Positions 7,587-16,061 of a DNA stretch of 38,961 bases are shown here, in pieces; position 1 is the first letter of the stretch; each line of letters opens with the position of its first letter. The DNA is from Actinomycetales bacterium (GTDB lineage: Bacteria > Actinomycetota > Actinomycetes > Actinomycetales > Kineosporiaceae). A model generated the notes under the pieces. It worked only from the letters and a program-made list of their open reading frames with translations. It searched no databases and was not told the origin of the DNA. The position numbers were made by a program, and so were the translations under genes. Location of the stretch: contig JAAYAH010000186.1 in assembly GCA_012719445.1 (NCBI GenBank), forward strand, positions 1 to 38,961, written 5' to 3'.

Positions 7587-10238
7587 TCAGGACGCCGAGC
7601 AGGACAGGGTCGGGGTGGCCGACCCGCCGCGGAGGAATCCGGTGACCCCGAAGGTCGTCGAGGCCCCCGGGGCGAGCGACCCGTTGTAGCTCTGGTTCGT
7701 CACCTGAAGGGCCTGGCCGCCGGCAGCGGCCACCACACCGCCCCACAGGTCGTAGACGGACTGCCCGGACGCGCAGGTCCAGGTGACCGTCCAGTCGGTG
7801 ATGTTCGACGTCCCGGTGTTGGTCACCGTGACCGACCCCTGGTACCCGCTGTTCCACGAGCCGACCAGGTCGTAGTCCGCGGTGCAGCCTCCGCTGCCGG
7901 CGCCACCGGTCGGCATGGCCGGTGCGGTACTGCCGCCGGTGGGAGCCCAGCAGACCCCACCGCCGGTGGAGGTGGTGGTCGTCCCGGTTCCCGTGTCGGT
8001 GCCCGTCGTCCGGGTGGTGGACCGGGTGACGGTGTACCCGGGCTCGGGTTCGGCGCCGAAGACCAGCGTCCCGTCCTTGTAGACCGGGATCCGCTGGGTC
8101 GGCTCGAACTCCTTGCTGCCCAGTCCCGAGCGGCTGTAGTCGTTGTCGGCGTCCCAGTAGTCCTGGTAGGTGACGGAACTCTGCTTGGCGATCAGGCCGA
8201 ACTGGAGGTCCCGCTTGCCGATGAAGGCGCCCGGCCAGGAGATGGTGACGTAGTAGAGGTTGCCCGACGTGCCGACCCGGGTGGGACCGGTGAGCGTCGC
8301 CGGCTTGTCGCCGACGCCCGCAGCCTCGTCGTAGTAGATCGCGGTCTCGACATCGGCGACGGTCTCACCGGCGTCGATGAGCTCGCTGATGTCGAAGTAG
8401 TACCGGGCGGACAGGTCGTCGACCAGCGTCGGCGGGGTGACCGTCTCCTGGTGGATCCGGACCGAGACCTGGCTGCGCTGGTTGCTCTCCTGCTCGACCT
8501 TGGCGTCCAGCCAGAACGGGTTGGTCTTCTCCTCGGCCGGCGGCGTCCAGACGGTGTTGGTCTGACCGGAGCCGAAGTAGGTGAAGAGACCGGCGAGGGC
8601 ACCGACGAACCCGGCGTTGTAGTCGATGGTGACCTCGTTGTAGACGAAGTCCCTGGTCTCGTCGTTGTGCTGGTCCTTCATGTCCGGCCCGCCTGCCAGG
8701 GCACCCCAGAGGATGTGCCGGTGCTCGGGCGGGTCGAACATGCTGTTGGTCAGCGAGCCGTGCGCCGCCCGGTGGTGCGGGTGCTGGACGTGGTGGTCGG
8801 TCTCCCTGGCGGTGAAGCCGACGATGTAGGAGCGGTTCAGCGGGTTGTCACCCATGATGTAGTTCATCTGGGACAGCGCCCACTGGGACAGCTCCACGCC
8901 GTGCTCGACCGAGCCCAACGGATCCGCCGCGGCGTGTTTGCGGTAGACCAGTGCGCAGAGCTGGGCCGCGGTGTTGTACCGGGCGGAGCCCCAGCCGTTG
9001 ACGACGCTGAACCCGCCGGGGCTGGCCTCCATGTAGGCGTTGCCGCTGATGTTGCCCATGTGCTCGACGGCCCCGGCCGTCCAGTACTCGATGTTCCAAC
9101 GGAAGTAGAACCAGAAGTCCGTGTTCATCGTGTCGGAGACCACGCCCTTGGTCAGCGGCGCGAGCAGGGCGAAGGCGCCGCCCCAGACGACGTCCCAGGA
9201 GTGCACCCAGATGTTCTGCCAGGTGCTCCGCGGGTCGCTGATGATCTTCTTCATGTACCCGGTGTACTCACCGGCGGAGTTCCGGGCGGCGATGGCGTCG
9301 ACGTAGGAGACGTCCTTCGTCGCGGCGAACAGCCAGGCAGCGGCCCAGGACAGCTCGTCCTCGTCGTAGGCGGAGCCGTAGAAGCCGCCGCTGAAGCCGA
9401 TGCCCCGGTTCGCCACCGCGAACTCGTAGAGGGCCTTGCCCGCCTCGAAGCACCGCTTGGAGTACGCGGGGTCGTCCTCCGCCGTCAGCAGCGACATGGC
9501 GGTCAGTGCCGCCGACGCCCCGGCCGCCTGGTCGGAGCCGGGCGTCTCGGCGGTGGCGAACATGGCTCCGCGCGGGTGGTGCAGCAACTCCGGTGGCGTC
9601 CACTCGGTGTGGTCGATGGAGCCGTTGCCGACCTGGTAGTTGAACGCGATGACCTTGCCGCTGGAGTCGCGGAAGGTGGACTTGAGGAAGTAGTCGTTGA
9701 ACCAGTACAGCTGGTCCATGATGTGGTCGTAGCTGCCGGTCTCGACATAGGCGTCCTTGAACTCGTACACCCCCCAGGCCAGGGTGGAGGCGGCGAAGGA
9801 CTGCGGCAGGCCGAACTTCACGTGGTCACCCGCGTCGTGGAAGCCCTGGGACAGGTCCAGGTAACCGTCGCCGTCGGGATCGAGGACCGACCGGTACTTG
9901 CTGATGAACGACGACGACAGGTTCGTCCCGGACACGACGATCTGACCGGCGTCCAGCTTTCCCGTCACCAGTTCGATCTTCGCGTCCTCCGGCTCGGAGT
10001 CGGCCCGCCACTCCAGCGGCTGACGGTCCATCGAGCGAGCCGGGCCGGACTTCTCCGCGTCGTAGAAGTAGATGGATTTCTGCAAGGCCTCGCTGAGGTT
10101 TCCGTACGGCGTGGAGGTCAGGGTCGGCGACGCAGCGTCCACCGGTCCGGCTCCGCCCGTGAGCAGGCCGATGGTGAGCGCGACGGCCCCGCACCCGGCA
10201 ACGCCGTGGAAAGCCCTCCTGTGGTCTCCGCGATACAC
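7587..10238 (-). CDS. Secreted GH9 cellulase with CBM3c and CBM2
   Basis: An 883-aa secreted endoglucanase with the architecture of processive family 9 cellulases such as Thermobifida Cel9A. After a signal peptide (about 1-35) comes the GH9 (alpha/alpha)6 barrel, with SQGFHDAGDHVKFGLP holding Asp135 and Asp138 (nucleophilic-water aspartates) and YNEVTIDYNAGF holding the acid Glu535. A CBM3c, the module that feeds a cellulose chain into the barrel, follows at about 573-726 (starting NPFWLDAKVEQ). A Thr/Gly linker carries a small Cys-flanked insert (CWAPTGG...GSGGC). A CBM2 closes the protein at 785-883; it is clearly diverged from the near-identical CBM2s at 1-3445. The GTG start at 10238 is chosen for AAAGGAG 8 bases upstream and an adjacent signal peptide, although the frame stays open to 10421. 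Confidence 0.95.
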   Translation of the reverse strand: MYRGDHRRAFHGVAGCGAVALTIGLLTGGAGPVDAASPTLTSTPYGNLSEALQKSIYFYDAEKSGPARSMDRQPLEWRADSEPEDAKIELVTGKLDAGQIVVSGTNLSSSFISKYRSVLDPDGDGYLDLSQGFHDAGDHVKFGLPQSFAASTLAWGVYEFKDAYVETGSYDHIMDQLYWFNDYFLKSTFRDSSGKVIAFNYQVGNGSIDHTEWTPPELLHHPRGAMFATAETPGSDQAAGASAALTAMSLLTAEDDPAYSKRCFEAGKALYEFAVANRGIGFSGGFYGSAYDEDELSWAAAWLFAATKDVSYVDAIAARNSAGEYTGYMKKIISDPRSTWQNIWVHSWDVVWGGAFALLAPLTKGVVSDTMNTDFWFYFRWNIEYWTAGAVEHMGNISGNAYMEASPGGFSVVNGWGSARYNTAAQLCALVYRKHAAADPLGSVEHGVELSQWALSQMNYIMGDNPLNRSYIVGFTARETDHHVQHPHHRAAHGSLTNSMFDPPEHRHILWGALAGGPDMKDQHNDETRDFVYNEVTIDYNAGFVGALAGLFTYFGSGQTNTVWTPPAEEKTNPFWLDAKVEQESNQRSQVSVRIHQETVTPPTLVDDLSARYYFDISELIDAGETVADVETAIYYDEAAGVGDKPATLTGPTRVGTSGNLYYVTISWPGAFIGKRDLQFGLIAKQSSVTYQDYWDADNDYSRSGLGSKEFEPTQRIPVYKDGTLVFGAEPEPGYTVTRSTTRTTGTDTGTGTTTTSTGGGVCWAPTGGSTAPAMPTGGAGSGGCTADYDLVGSWNSGYQGSVTVTNTGTSNITDWTVTWTCASGQSVYDLWGGVVAAAGGQALQVTNQSYNGSLAPGASTTFGVTGFLRGGSATPTLSCSAS

Positions 10239-10534
10239 GTGCAAGCTCCTTTCGGAAACTCCGATAACAAGGTGCGCCGCGCTGAGCCGAAATATGTCTT
10301 GCGGGGAATGCCCCGGCTCGGTGTGTTCGCGGAAGGTAGCTCGCGGAAGCGATTCGCGGAAGACCTGGCGATAGGTTTCGATCGGATTTCCGGTCGATCT
10401 GGTCCACATCCGGCTTCTCAACAGGAGGAATACTTCTCCCGAGCTGTTGTGATATTGATCTCATGTTGCCCTCGTGTCGACATCCTCACCGTCTCCCGGA
10501 TTCCCGAGGGTGACGGGACGACGTCCCTGCGTCG
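10239..10534. other. GH9 promoter region
   Basis: This is the non-coding region between the GH9 gene and the 3' repeats of the lanthipeptide synthetase gene. It holds the GH9 ribosome-binding site (AAAGGAG), three TTCGCGGAAG-type repeats (separate entry), and a small palindrome GGGACGACGTCCC at 10515-10527. I could not pick a convincing -35/-10 pair, and I saw no CebR-type TGGGAGCGCTCCCA site. Confidence 0.5.
10326..10362 (-). promoter_or_regulatory. Three direct repeats TTCGCGGAAG upstream of GH9
   Basis: TTCGCGGAAG (10326-10335), CTCGCGGAAG (10340-10349) and TTCGCGGAAG (10353-10362) recur every 13-14 bases, 88-124 bases before the GH9 start. Each core is also a TTC-N3-GAA inverted repeat, except that the middle copy begins CTC. 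A related TTTCGGAAA lies at 10250-10258. The helical-phase-like spacing suggests an operator for a cellulase regulator. Confidence 0.45.
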
Positions 10535-10602
10535 CGGCAGCCCCATTCGGAGAGCGGCAGTCCCACCCGAAGAGCGGCAGTCCTACTCGAAGAGCAGCAG
10601 GT
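10535..10602 (-). repeat. 20-bp tandem repeat at the lanM 3' end
   Basis: Three 20-bp units (10535-10554, 10555-10574, 10575-10594) begin with CGGCAG and end in AGAG on the plus strand, followed by a partial fourth starting CAGCAG. The unit at 10575-10594 contains the LanM stop codon; the others lie just beyond it. They look like decayed tandem copies of the last codons of the gene. Confidence 0.7.
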
Positions 10603-13600
10603 TCGGGACGGCGTGCGGCCGGGCCAACCGGAGGAACCCGTAGCCGATCCCGGCGAGGCCCTGGAACAGGCCCGGGTGGTTCAGGGTGACCGGAAGCCGG
10701 GACGAGACCCGGAACCCCGAGCCGTCGCGGGCCCGGTATGCCATCTCGCCGGCCCACCCGTGCGCGGTGTCGGCAAGGTCGGGCCGTCCGAGCGCCAGCC
10801 CGGCCGAGTGGAGGAACTCCAGCCGGCCGAGGTTGCCGCAACAGAGGTGGTCGACCCCGTTGAGGCCGTACCGCAGCGTCTCCTCGACACAGCTGTCGAC
10901 GTCTGCGACCAGGTCCGTGCGGTCGAGGTACGGGAGCGCGCCGAGGCGGGCGACGCCGATCCCGGGCCCGCCATGGCACCAGCTCACCAGCCCGCCGCTC
11001 CGGCCGGTGCCCGGGAGCCACGACCCGGTCCCGGGGTCGCGCAGGGTTCGTTCGAAGGCCATCGCCTCCCGGGCCGCCGCGAGGTAGGCGGCGTCGGGCA
11101 CGAGCTCGTGGAGCCGGCACAGCGCGTAGGCGATGCCCGCGGCACCGTGCGAGAACCCGGACAGGTAGCACCGGTCGGGGCTCGCCCAGGCACGCAGGCC
11201 GCCGCCGGGGTCGCCGCGTCGTTCCAGGAGGTGGTCCCCGCAGCGCCGGGCGGCGTCGCGGACCGCAGTGCCGGGTCGGACGGCGTGCAGCCGGACGAGA
11301 CCCAGGATCGCCCCCGCGCTGCCGTACACGACGTCGAGGGCGCCGTCCGCCGCGATCCGCCGCGGCGTGAGGTGCCGGGCGACCCACTCCGCCTCGTCGA
11401 CGAGCTGCTCGTCGCCGAGCCACTCGCCGGTTGCGGCGAGGGCGTAGATGATCGATCCCAGGCCGACTCCCACCCCGAGGCTCGTCTGCTCCGCCCCGGG
11501 ATCGTCCGCGACCCGGGGGAGGTTCCGGCGCAGGGTTGCCATCGCCGAGTAGGCCATCCGGCGCCGGCTGTCGTCACCCCCGCACGCGTGCAGGGCGGCG
11601 AGGAACAGCGCGATGCCGGTGCTCCCGGCGAACAGCGTCTCGTCGACCGGTCGGAGGTGGTACTGGCTGCCCTGCGGCAGCTGGTTGGCGCAGACCCAGG
11701 TGCGGCTGCCGTCCTCGGAGACGATCGCCCGGTCCGCCATCTCCCCGGCGAGCCGCTCGGCGAGCGCCAGGTACTCCGCGCCGTCGAGCCGCCGGGGCCA
11801 GCACTCGCTCGCGGCCGGCGGCGCCTCCCGCTCCTCGACGTGGAACTGGGTGCGTTCCTTGAGCACGAACGCGGCCCGGATCAGGGCGTCCTGGAACTCG
11901 AGATCGCCGGGGGACAGGCTCTCGATCTTCTCGACGGCGACGTCGATGCCCGACCGGGTGAGGAACCCGGGCAGGCGTCGTCCGTCCGCCATGACCAGGT
12001 CGGTGTCCCCGGCCCGGACCGCGAAGTGGGGGACGTCGAGCCGCAGCAGCGCCGCGAACTCCTCGTGGAACACCGGCCAGCCGGCGGGGGGCGAGCCGCC
12101 GGCGTCCGGGTAGTGCCGGCTCAGCCGGTCCAGGACGACGCTCCGGTGGATCCCGGAGCGGACGGAGGTCCGTTCCATGCTCGCGCGCAGCAGCTCGGTG
12201 TAGATCCGGGTCGACCGCAGGACCACCCGGATCCGGGCGGAGGCCAGTCGTCGCAGCGGGGCGTCCGCCGTGAGGATCCTCCGGCGGACGGTGAGCAGGC
12301 CCAGGTACACCTCGCGGAACCCGCGCACGATCTCCTCGAGATGGTCCACCGGTCTCGCGACGCCGTCGCTGAGGTGGGGGACGTTCGCGTACGGTCGCAC
12401 CCGGCCGGGCACGTGCCGGCGCTCCATCCCGTCGCTGTTCGGATCGTCCCAGACCGGGTAGACGCTGCCGACCGGGTGCTCCTCGACACAGCCGAAGCCG
12501 CTCACGTCGAAGGCGTCGCCGGTGGCACCGACGACCCAGCTCGGCAGCAGCCCGGTGGCGAGCACCGAGCGGCGCAGCCGTCGCATCGCGACGACGTAGG
12601 CCGACGGCGTTCCGTCGAACCGCTCGACGTCCCGCTGACCCTGCAGGACGGTCTCCGCGTCCACCAGCACCGGGTACTCGCCGTCGGCCACGATGTTCTC
12701 GAAGTGACAGTCACCCGCCTCCAGGGCGAAGAGCACGCACAGCAGCGCCCCGGCCCGCTCGTAGTACGCGCGCGCGTCCTCCGGGCCGGCGCACGGCCGG
12801 TGGGCGACGTACTCCACCCACCCGTGGTCCTGGCGGTCCACGTGCCGCAGGACCCGGAACCACCGTCGCCCCAGGAGCTCGTTGAGGCTGCCGAGCAGGG
12901 CGTTGAATCCCACCTCTGCGGCAAGGCTCTTCGGCTTGTACACGACCCGGACCCCGGACTCGAACGCGCAGATCATCACCGTGCGGCCGCGGTGGTGGCG
13001 GTCGGAGCGGTCGTCCGCGATCCGGACCACCGCGCCGAGGGCCGTCCCCCCGAAGACTGCCTCCAGGGCGGCGGCGTCGGCGTGGAGGCGCAGGACGAAC
13101 TCGGCCTTGGCCTCGATCCAGAACTCGATCACTTGTCCGATCAGGCGGGCGAGCGCGGCGTGTTCCAGGAAGAAGTCGGCTGCCCGGTGGGTACGGAAGA
13201 AGGCGATGAACCGGTCGTAGACGTGGTGGTGCGGCCCGGCGGTCCTTCGCCGGACGATGGCGTGGAGCGACGTCTGCACGGTGGCCCTGAAGGTTGCGAA
13301 CTCGTGGTCCAGCGCGGGAGAGGCCAGCCGGGACAGCAGCCGGAGCAACTGCAGGCCCAGGTCCTGCTCGGCCGAGTCCGAGAGCCGGACGCGGGAGGCG
13401 TCGACGGCCCGGGTCCGCAGCTCCCGGCCAGCTGCCTCGACGGCGCCCGTGAACAGCTCCCGGAACTGCGTCTCGTCCGGCGACCGGCTGCGCCCGCCGT
13501 CCGGCCGGTCTCCGGACTCGGCCGGATCGAGCAGCTCGGTGAGGAACAGCCGGAACCAGGTCACCCAGGACGGGAGCCCGGCCGTGACCGGAAGTTCGTC

Positions 13601-13822
13601 GTCGGTGAGCAGCGGCAGGAGCCCGGGCTCGTCGAACCCGTCCCAGGAGAGCCGGCGGGCGAACCGGGTGGCGTCCTCGCCGGCGACGTTCGCCTGCCAC
13701 AGCCGCACCAGATCCTCAGCCGCCGGGCTACCCGTCGCCTGCCCGGGTTCCCGGGAGGCGCGCTCGTACACCGAGGCAGCTCGACCGGCCAGCCGTCGCC
13801 AGTAGTCCGCACCCGGCGTCAT
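10583..13822 (-). CDS. lanM: Class II lanthipeptide synthetase LanM (CCG type)
   Basis: A 1079-aa bifunctional enzyme that dehydrates Ser/Thr in a precursor peptide and then adds Cys thiols to form lanthionine rings. The N-terminal dehydratase has the kinase-like signatures YKPKSL (Lys296, Lys298), GDCHFENI (Asp371, His373, Asn376) and VDAETV (Asp388, Glu390). The C-terminal LanC-like toroid has WCHGGPG (Cys949, His950) and HLCCGNLG (Cys994, Cys995). The CCG variant, giving three Cys zinc ligands, is known from ProcM-type enzymes, which are noted for tolerating diverse substrates. The length is normal for LanM. The ATG lies 7 bases after the stop of the upstream gene, so it is the last gene of a three-gene operon. 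No transporter or leader protease follows. Confidence 0.95.
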   Translation of the reverse strand: MTPGADYWRRLAGRAASVYERASREPGQATGSPAAEDLVRLWQANVAGEDATRFARRLSWDGFDEPGLLPLLTDDELPVTAGLPSWVTWFRLFLTELLDPAESGDRPDGGRSRSPDETQFRELFTGAVEAAGRELRTRAVDASRVRLSDSAEQDLGLQLLRLLSRLASPALDHEFATFRATVQTSLHAIVRRRTAGPHHHVYDRFIAFFRTHRAADFFLEHAALARLIGQVIEFWIEAKAEFVLRLHADAAALEAVFGGTALGAVVRIADDRSDRHHRGRTVMICAFESGVRVVYKPKSLAAEVGFNALLGSLNELLGRRWFRVLRHVDRQDHGWVEYVAHRPCAGPEDARAYYERAGALLCVLFALEAGDCHFENIVADGEYPVLVDAETVLQGQRDVERFDGTPSAYVVAMRRLRRSVLATGLLPSWVVGATGDAFDVSGFGCVEEHPVGSVYPVWDDPNSDGMERRHVPGRVRPYANVPHLSDGVARPVDHLEEIVRGFREVYLGLLTVRRRILTADAPLRRLASARIRVVLRSTRIYTELLRASMERTSVRSGIHRSVVLDRLSRHYPDAGGSPPAGWPVFHEEFAALLRLDVPHFAVRAGDTDLVMADGRRLPGFLTRSGIDVAVEKIESLSPGDLEFQDALIRAAFVLKERTQFHVEEREAPPAASECWPRRLDGAEYLALAERLAGEMADRAIVSEDGSRTWVCANQLPQGSQYHLRPVDETLFAGSTGIALFLAALHACGGDDSRRRMAYSAMATLRRNLPRVADDPGAEQTSLGVGVGLGSIIYALAATGEWLGDEQLVDEAEWVARHLTPRRIAADGALDVVYGSAGAILGLVRLHAVRPGTAVRDAARRCGDHLLERRGDPGGGLRAWASPDRCYLSGFSHGAAGIAYALCRLHELVPDAAYLAAAREAMAFERTLRDPGTGSWLPGTGRSGGLVSWCHGGPGIGVARLGALPYLDRTDLVADVDSCVEETLRYGLNGVDHLCCGNLGRLEFLHSAGLALGRPDLADTAHGWAGEMAYRARDGSGFRVSSRLPVTLNHPGLFQGLAGIGYGFLRLARPHAVPNLLLFE

Positions 13823-13829
13823 CCGTCTC

Positions 13830-16061
13830 TCACCGGACCGGCGGCCGGCAGCGGGTCGCGGCCACGGCGGCCTTGAGCACGTAGGCGGCGGTCACGGTCG
13901 GGCTGCTCCAGGTCACGGTGCGTGGGTGCCCGCCGGTGCGGTGGAGGTCCATCCGGATGAACGGCTCGCCGACCCACCTGGCTGTCGTGGACCGTCCGGC
14001 GAGCCAGTCGAGACCGCGGTCGGTTGCGGCGTCGATCGTCGCCTCCCCGGGCGTTCCCGGCACTCTGGCCTCGAACAGGCCGAGCAGGGCGAGAGCCGTT
14101 GACAGCACCTCGTCCGAGTCCCCGCAGCCCCAGGCACCTGATGGGCGCTGGCGTCGGAGCAGGAAGTCGACGCTCTCGGTGGGCACGTCCCCGTCGACGC
14201 GTCGCAGGAGACGCAGCGCGACCCAGGTGCCGTAGAAGGGGCCCTGGTACCAGGTACTCCGCCACCAGCCGCCCGGTTCCATCGCACCGGCCAGGTGGCG
14301 CGCTCCAGCGACGAGGAGACCCGGGTAGCGGTCGCCGTCGTCGAGGAGGGCGACGGCGTGCAGGAAGTTCGCGATCACCTCGGGGTCGAGAGTGTCGCCC
14401 CAGGCGAGTCGCACGAACTCGCGCTGACGGTCCTGGGCCGCGGTGTGCCCGCTCCCCGGCAGCAGCCAGGTGGAGACCGCGCCGTCGGCGGGCGCGGTGT
14501 CCACGGCCAGGTCGAGCAACGGGCGGGCGTAGGCGTCCAGGGCGTCCCCGGCCCCGTTGCGGACGAGTACCTGGGTCACCTGGGCGAGCGTGTCCGCGTC
14601 GGGGGGCAGCTCGGAGAGCTCGGGGAAGTAGGCCCAACCCTGCTCCGGGTCAACCCGCCTCTCGGCGACGATGGCGTCGACCTCCTCGAGGAGCAGCGGA
14701 TCGAGTTGGCCGTTCCACACCTCGTTGGCGTCGGTCAGGGCATCGGCGATGATCGCGCGCGGGAACACCCTGCCCACCTGGCGCTCCGAGTCGTTCCGGA
14801 AGCCGTCCAGGAACGGGAAGGCCATCACGTGCACGGCGTCCGGGAAGTCCTCGCACCACTCCCGCAGGAGGTGGTCGAGACTCGCGACCAGCGGTACCGA
14901 GGCAGCGACGGCGTCCGGTCGGGGGAGCTCGGCCAGTTCCCGCACGAGCAGGTGCCGACGCCAGGACCGGGACAGCTGCAGTCCTCGGACCCCAGGGGAC
15001 GGTGCGCGACGGGCCTTGACCAGGGCACCGAAGTACAGCTTGGCCTCGAGGGGACCCCCGTCGCCGTAGCTGACCTTCACGTGGTCGAAACCCTTGATCG
15101 CGTACGGCTCGGCTCCGCCGCGCCGCTCGCCCTGCGTGGTCAGGACCTCGACGCCCGGCCACGCGCGCAGGTGCTCCCATGCCTCGGGTCGGCACAGCCC
15201 GAGCGCGATGAGGAACTGGAAGAAGTCCTCCCATCGCGGGGTGACCGCCGGGGTGCGCGGTCCGAGGTGGCACTCGAACCCGACGCCGGGGTGGACCCGC
15301 CCGCCGACGGTGACGGCGAGGGAGACGGCGGGGGAGAGGCGGAAGAGCTTCCCGGCCAGGGCGTCGACCCGCTGTCCGGGGCCACGCCAGCCGATGGCGT
15401 CCAGGTACTCCGGCAGCCGGTCCCGGGGGAGATCCCTGACCACGAGCCGGAACAGGGAGACGTCCCGGGGGAGCATGAGCCCGAGCTGGAAGATCTCCGC
15501 GTGGTCGGGCAGCGCGGCCCAGCACCGGGTGAGATTGGCGCTCACCGGCTCGGGGACGGGCGCGCCGCGGACCTCCCCGACGACGCGCAGCAGGCCCGCG
15601 AGATCACCGGGGCCGGCGGAGTTGCCGCGCAGCGGCGCGCCGAGACCGATGAACAGGCTCGGCACCTCCCGGGGCGGCCGGCGATGGGCGAGGTCGAACT
15701 CGAGCCAGCAGTTGTCGAACCAGGGGTAGGGCGGGGTCTCGTCGGCGAGCCTGCCGAGGAAGGCGCCGAGCCGCCGCCACTCCGGGTGCCGGCGGCCCTG
15801 CTCGCGCCCCGGCGGTGTCGCGCACCAGGCGAGGAACGACTCCAGGCTGCCGTCGCCCCGCTTGAGGCAGAGCATGTGGTCCAGCCCGGCGCCGGGGTCA
15901 CCGAGCCTCGCCTCCCAGCCCAGCTCCTCGACCTCCGGCAGGTTCGCGATCAGGTCGCCCGGGTCCGGCCGGTGCGAGTCCGGGAACACCACGGGCAGCT
16001 GCCGCCAGAGCTGGTCGACGATCCTCGGGGGTGGTCGGACATCGGGCAGGGGACGGGTCAC
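13830..16061 (-). CDS. Two-part protein with C-terminal squalene-cyclase-like alpha-toroid
   Basis: A 743-aa protein between the precursor and lanM. The N-terminal ~400 residues match no family I recognise. The segment around GFDHVKVSYGDGGPLEAKLYF faintly recalls aromatic prenyltransferase strands, but that is weak. The C-terminal ~330 residues carry alpha-toroid repeats of the prenyltransferase/squalene-oxidase type: QGWAYFPELSELPPDADT, WWRSTWYQGPFYGTWVALRL and QRPSGAWGCGDSDEVLSTAL. The position equivalent to the class II cyclase DxDD reads DADT (Asp488, Asp490, Thr491), so canonical terpene cyclisation is uncertain. The GTG start overlaps the precursor stop (GTGA, 16058-16061), implying translational coupling. 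The likely role is modification or handling of the lanthipeptide; the reaction is unknown. Confidence 0.88.
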   Translation of the reverse strand: MTRPLPDVRPPPRIVDQLWRQLPVVFPDSHRPDPGDLIANLPEVEELGWEARLGDPGAGLDHMLCLKRGDGSLESFLAWCATPPGREQGRRHPEWRRLGAFLGRLADETPPYPWFDNCWLEFDLAHRRPPREVPSLFIGLGAPLRGNSAGPGDLAGLLRVVGEVRGAPVPEPVSANLTRCWAALPDHAEIFQLGLMLPRDVSLFRLVVRDLPRDRLPEYLDAIGWRGPGQRVDALAGKLFRLSPAVSLAVTVGGRVHPGVGFECHLGPRTPAVTPRWEDFFQFLIALGLCRPEAWEHLRAWPGVEVLTTQGERRGGAEPYAIKGFDHVKVSYGDGGPLEAKLYFGALVKARRAPSPGVRGLQLSRSWRRHLLVRELAELPRPDAVAASVPLVASLDHLLREWCEDFPDAVHVMAFPFLDGFRNDSERQVGRVFPRAIIADALTDANEVWNGQLDPLLLEEVDAIVAERRVDPEQGWAYFPELSELPPDADTLAQVTQVLVRNGAGDALDAYARPLLDLAVDTAPADGAVSTWLLPGSGHTAAQDRQREFVRLAWGDTLDPEVIANFLHAVALLDDGDRYPGLLVAGARHLAGAMEPGGWWRSTWYQGPFYGTWVALRLLRRVDGDVPTESVDFLLRRQRPSGAWGCGDSDEVLSTALALLGLFEARVPGTPGEATIDAATDRGLDWLAGRSTTARWVGEPFIRMDLHRTGGHPRTVTWSSPTVTAAYVLKAAVAATRCRPPVR

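Noticed and set aside
7548-10643. Very long plus-strand open frame (over 1000 codons) opposite the GH9 gene
   Set aside because: Composition is Val/Gly/Arg-rich with no domain; it is the antisense shadow of a real GC-rich gene whose protein has clear GH9, CBM3c and CBM2 features.
10613-13876. Long plus-strand open frame opposite lanM
   Set aside because: The minus strand has all LanM motifs; the plus frame is a shadow without recognisable features.
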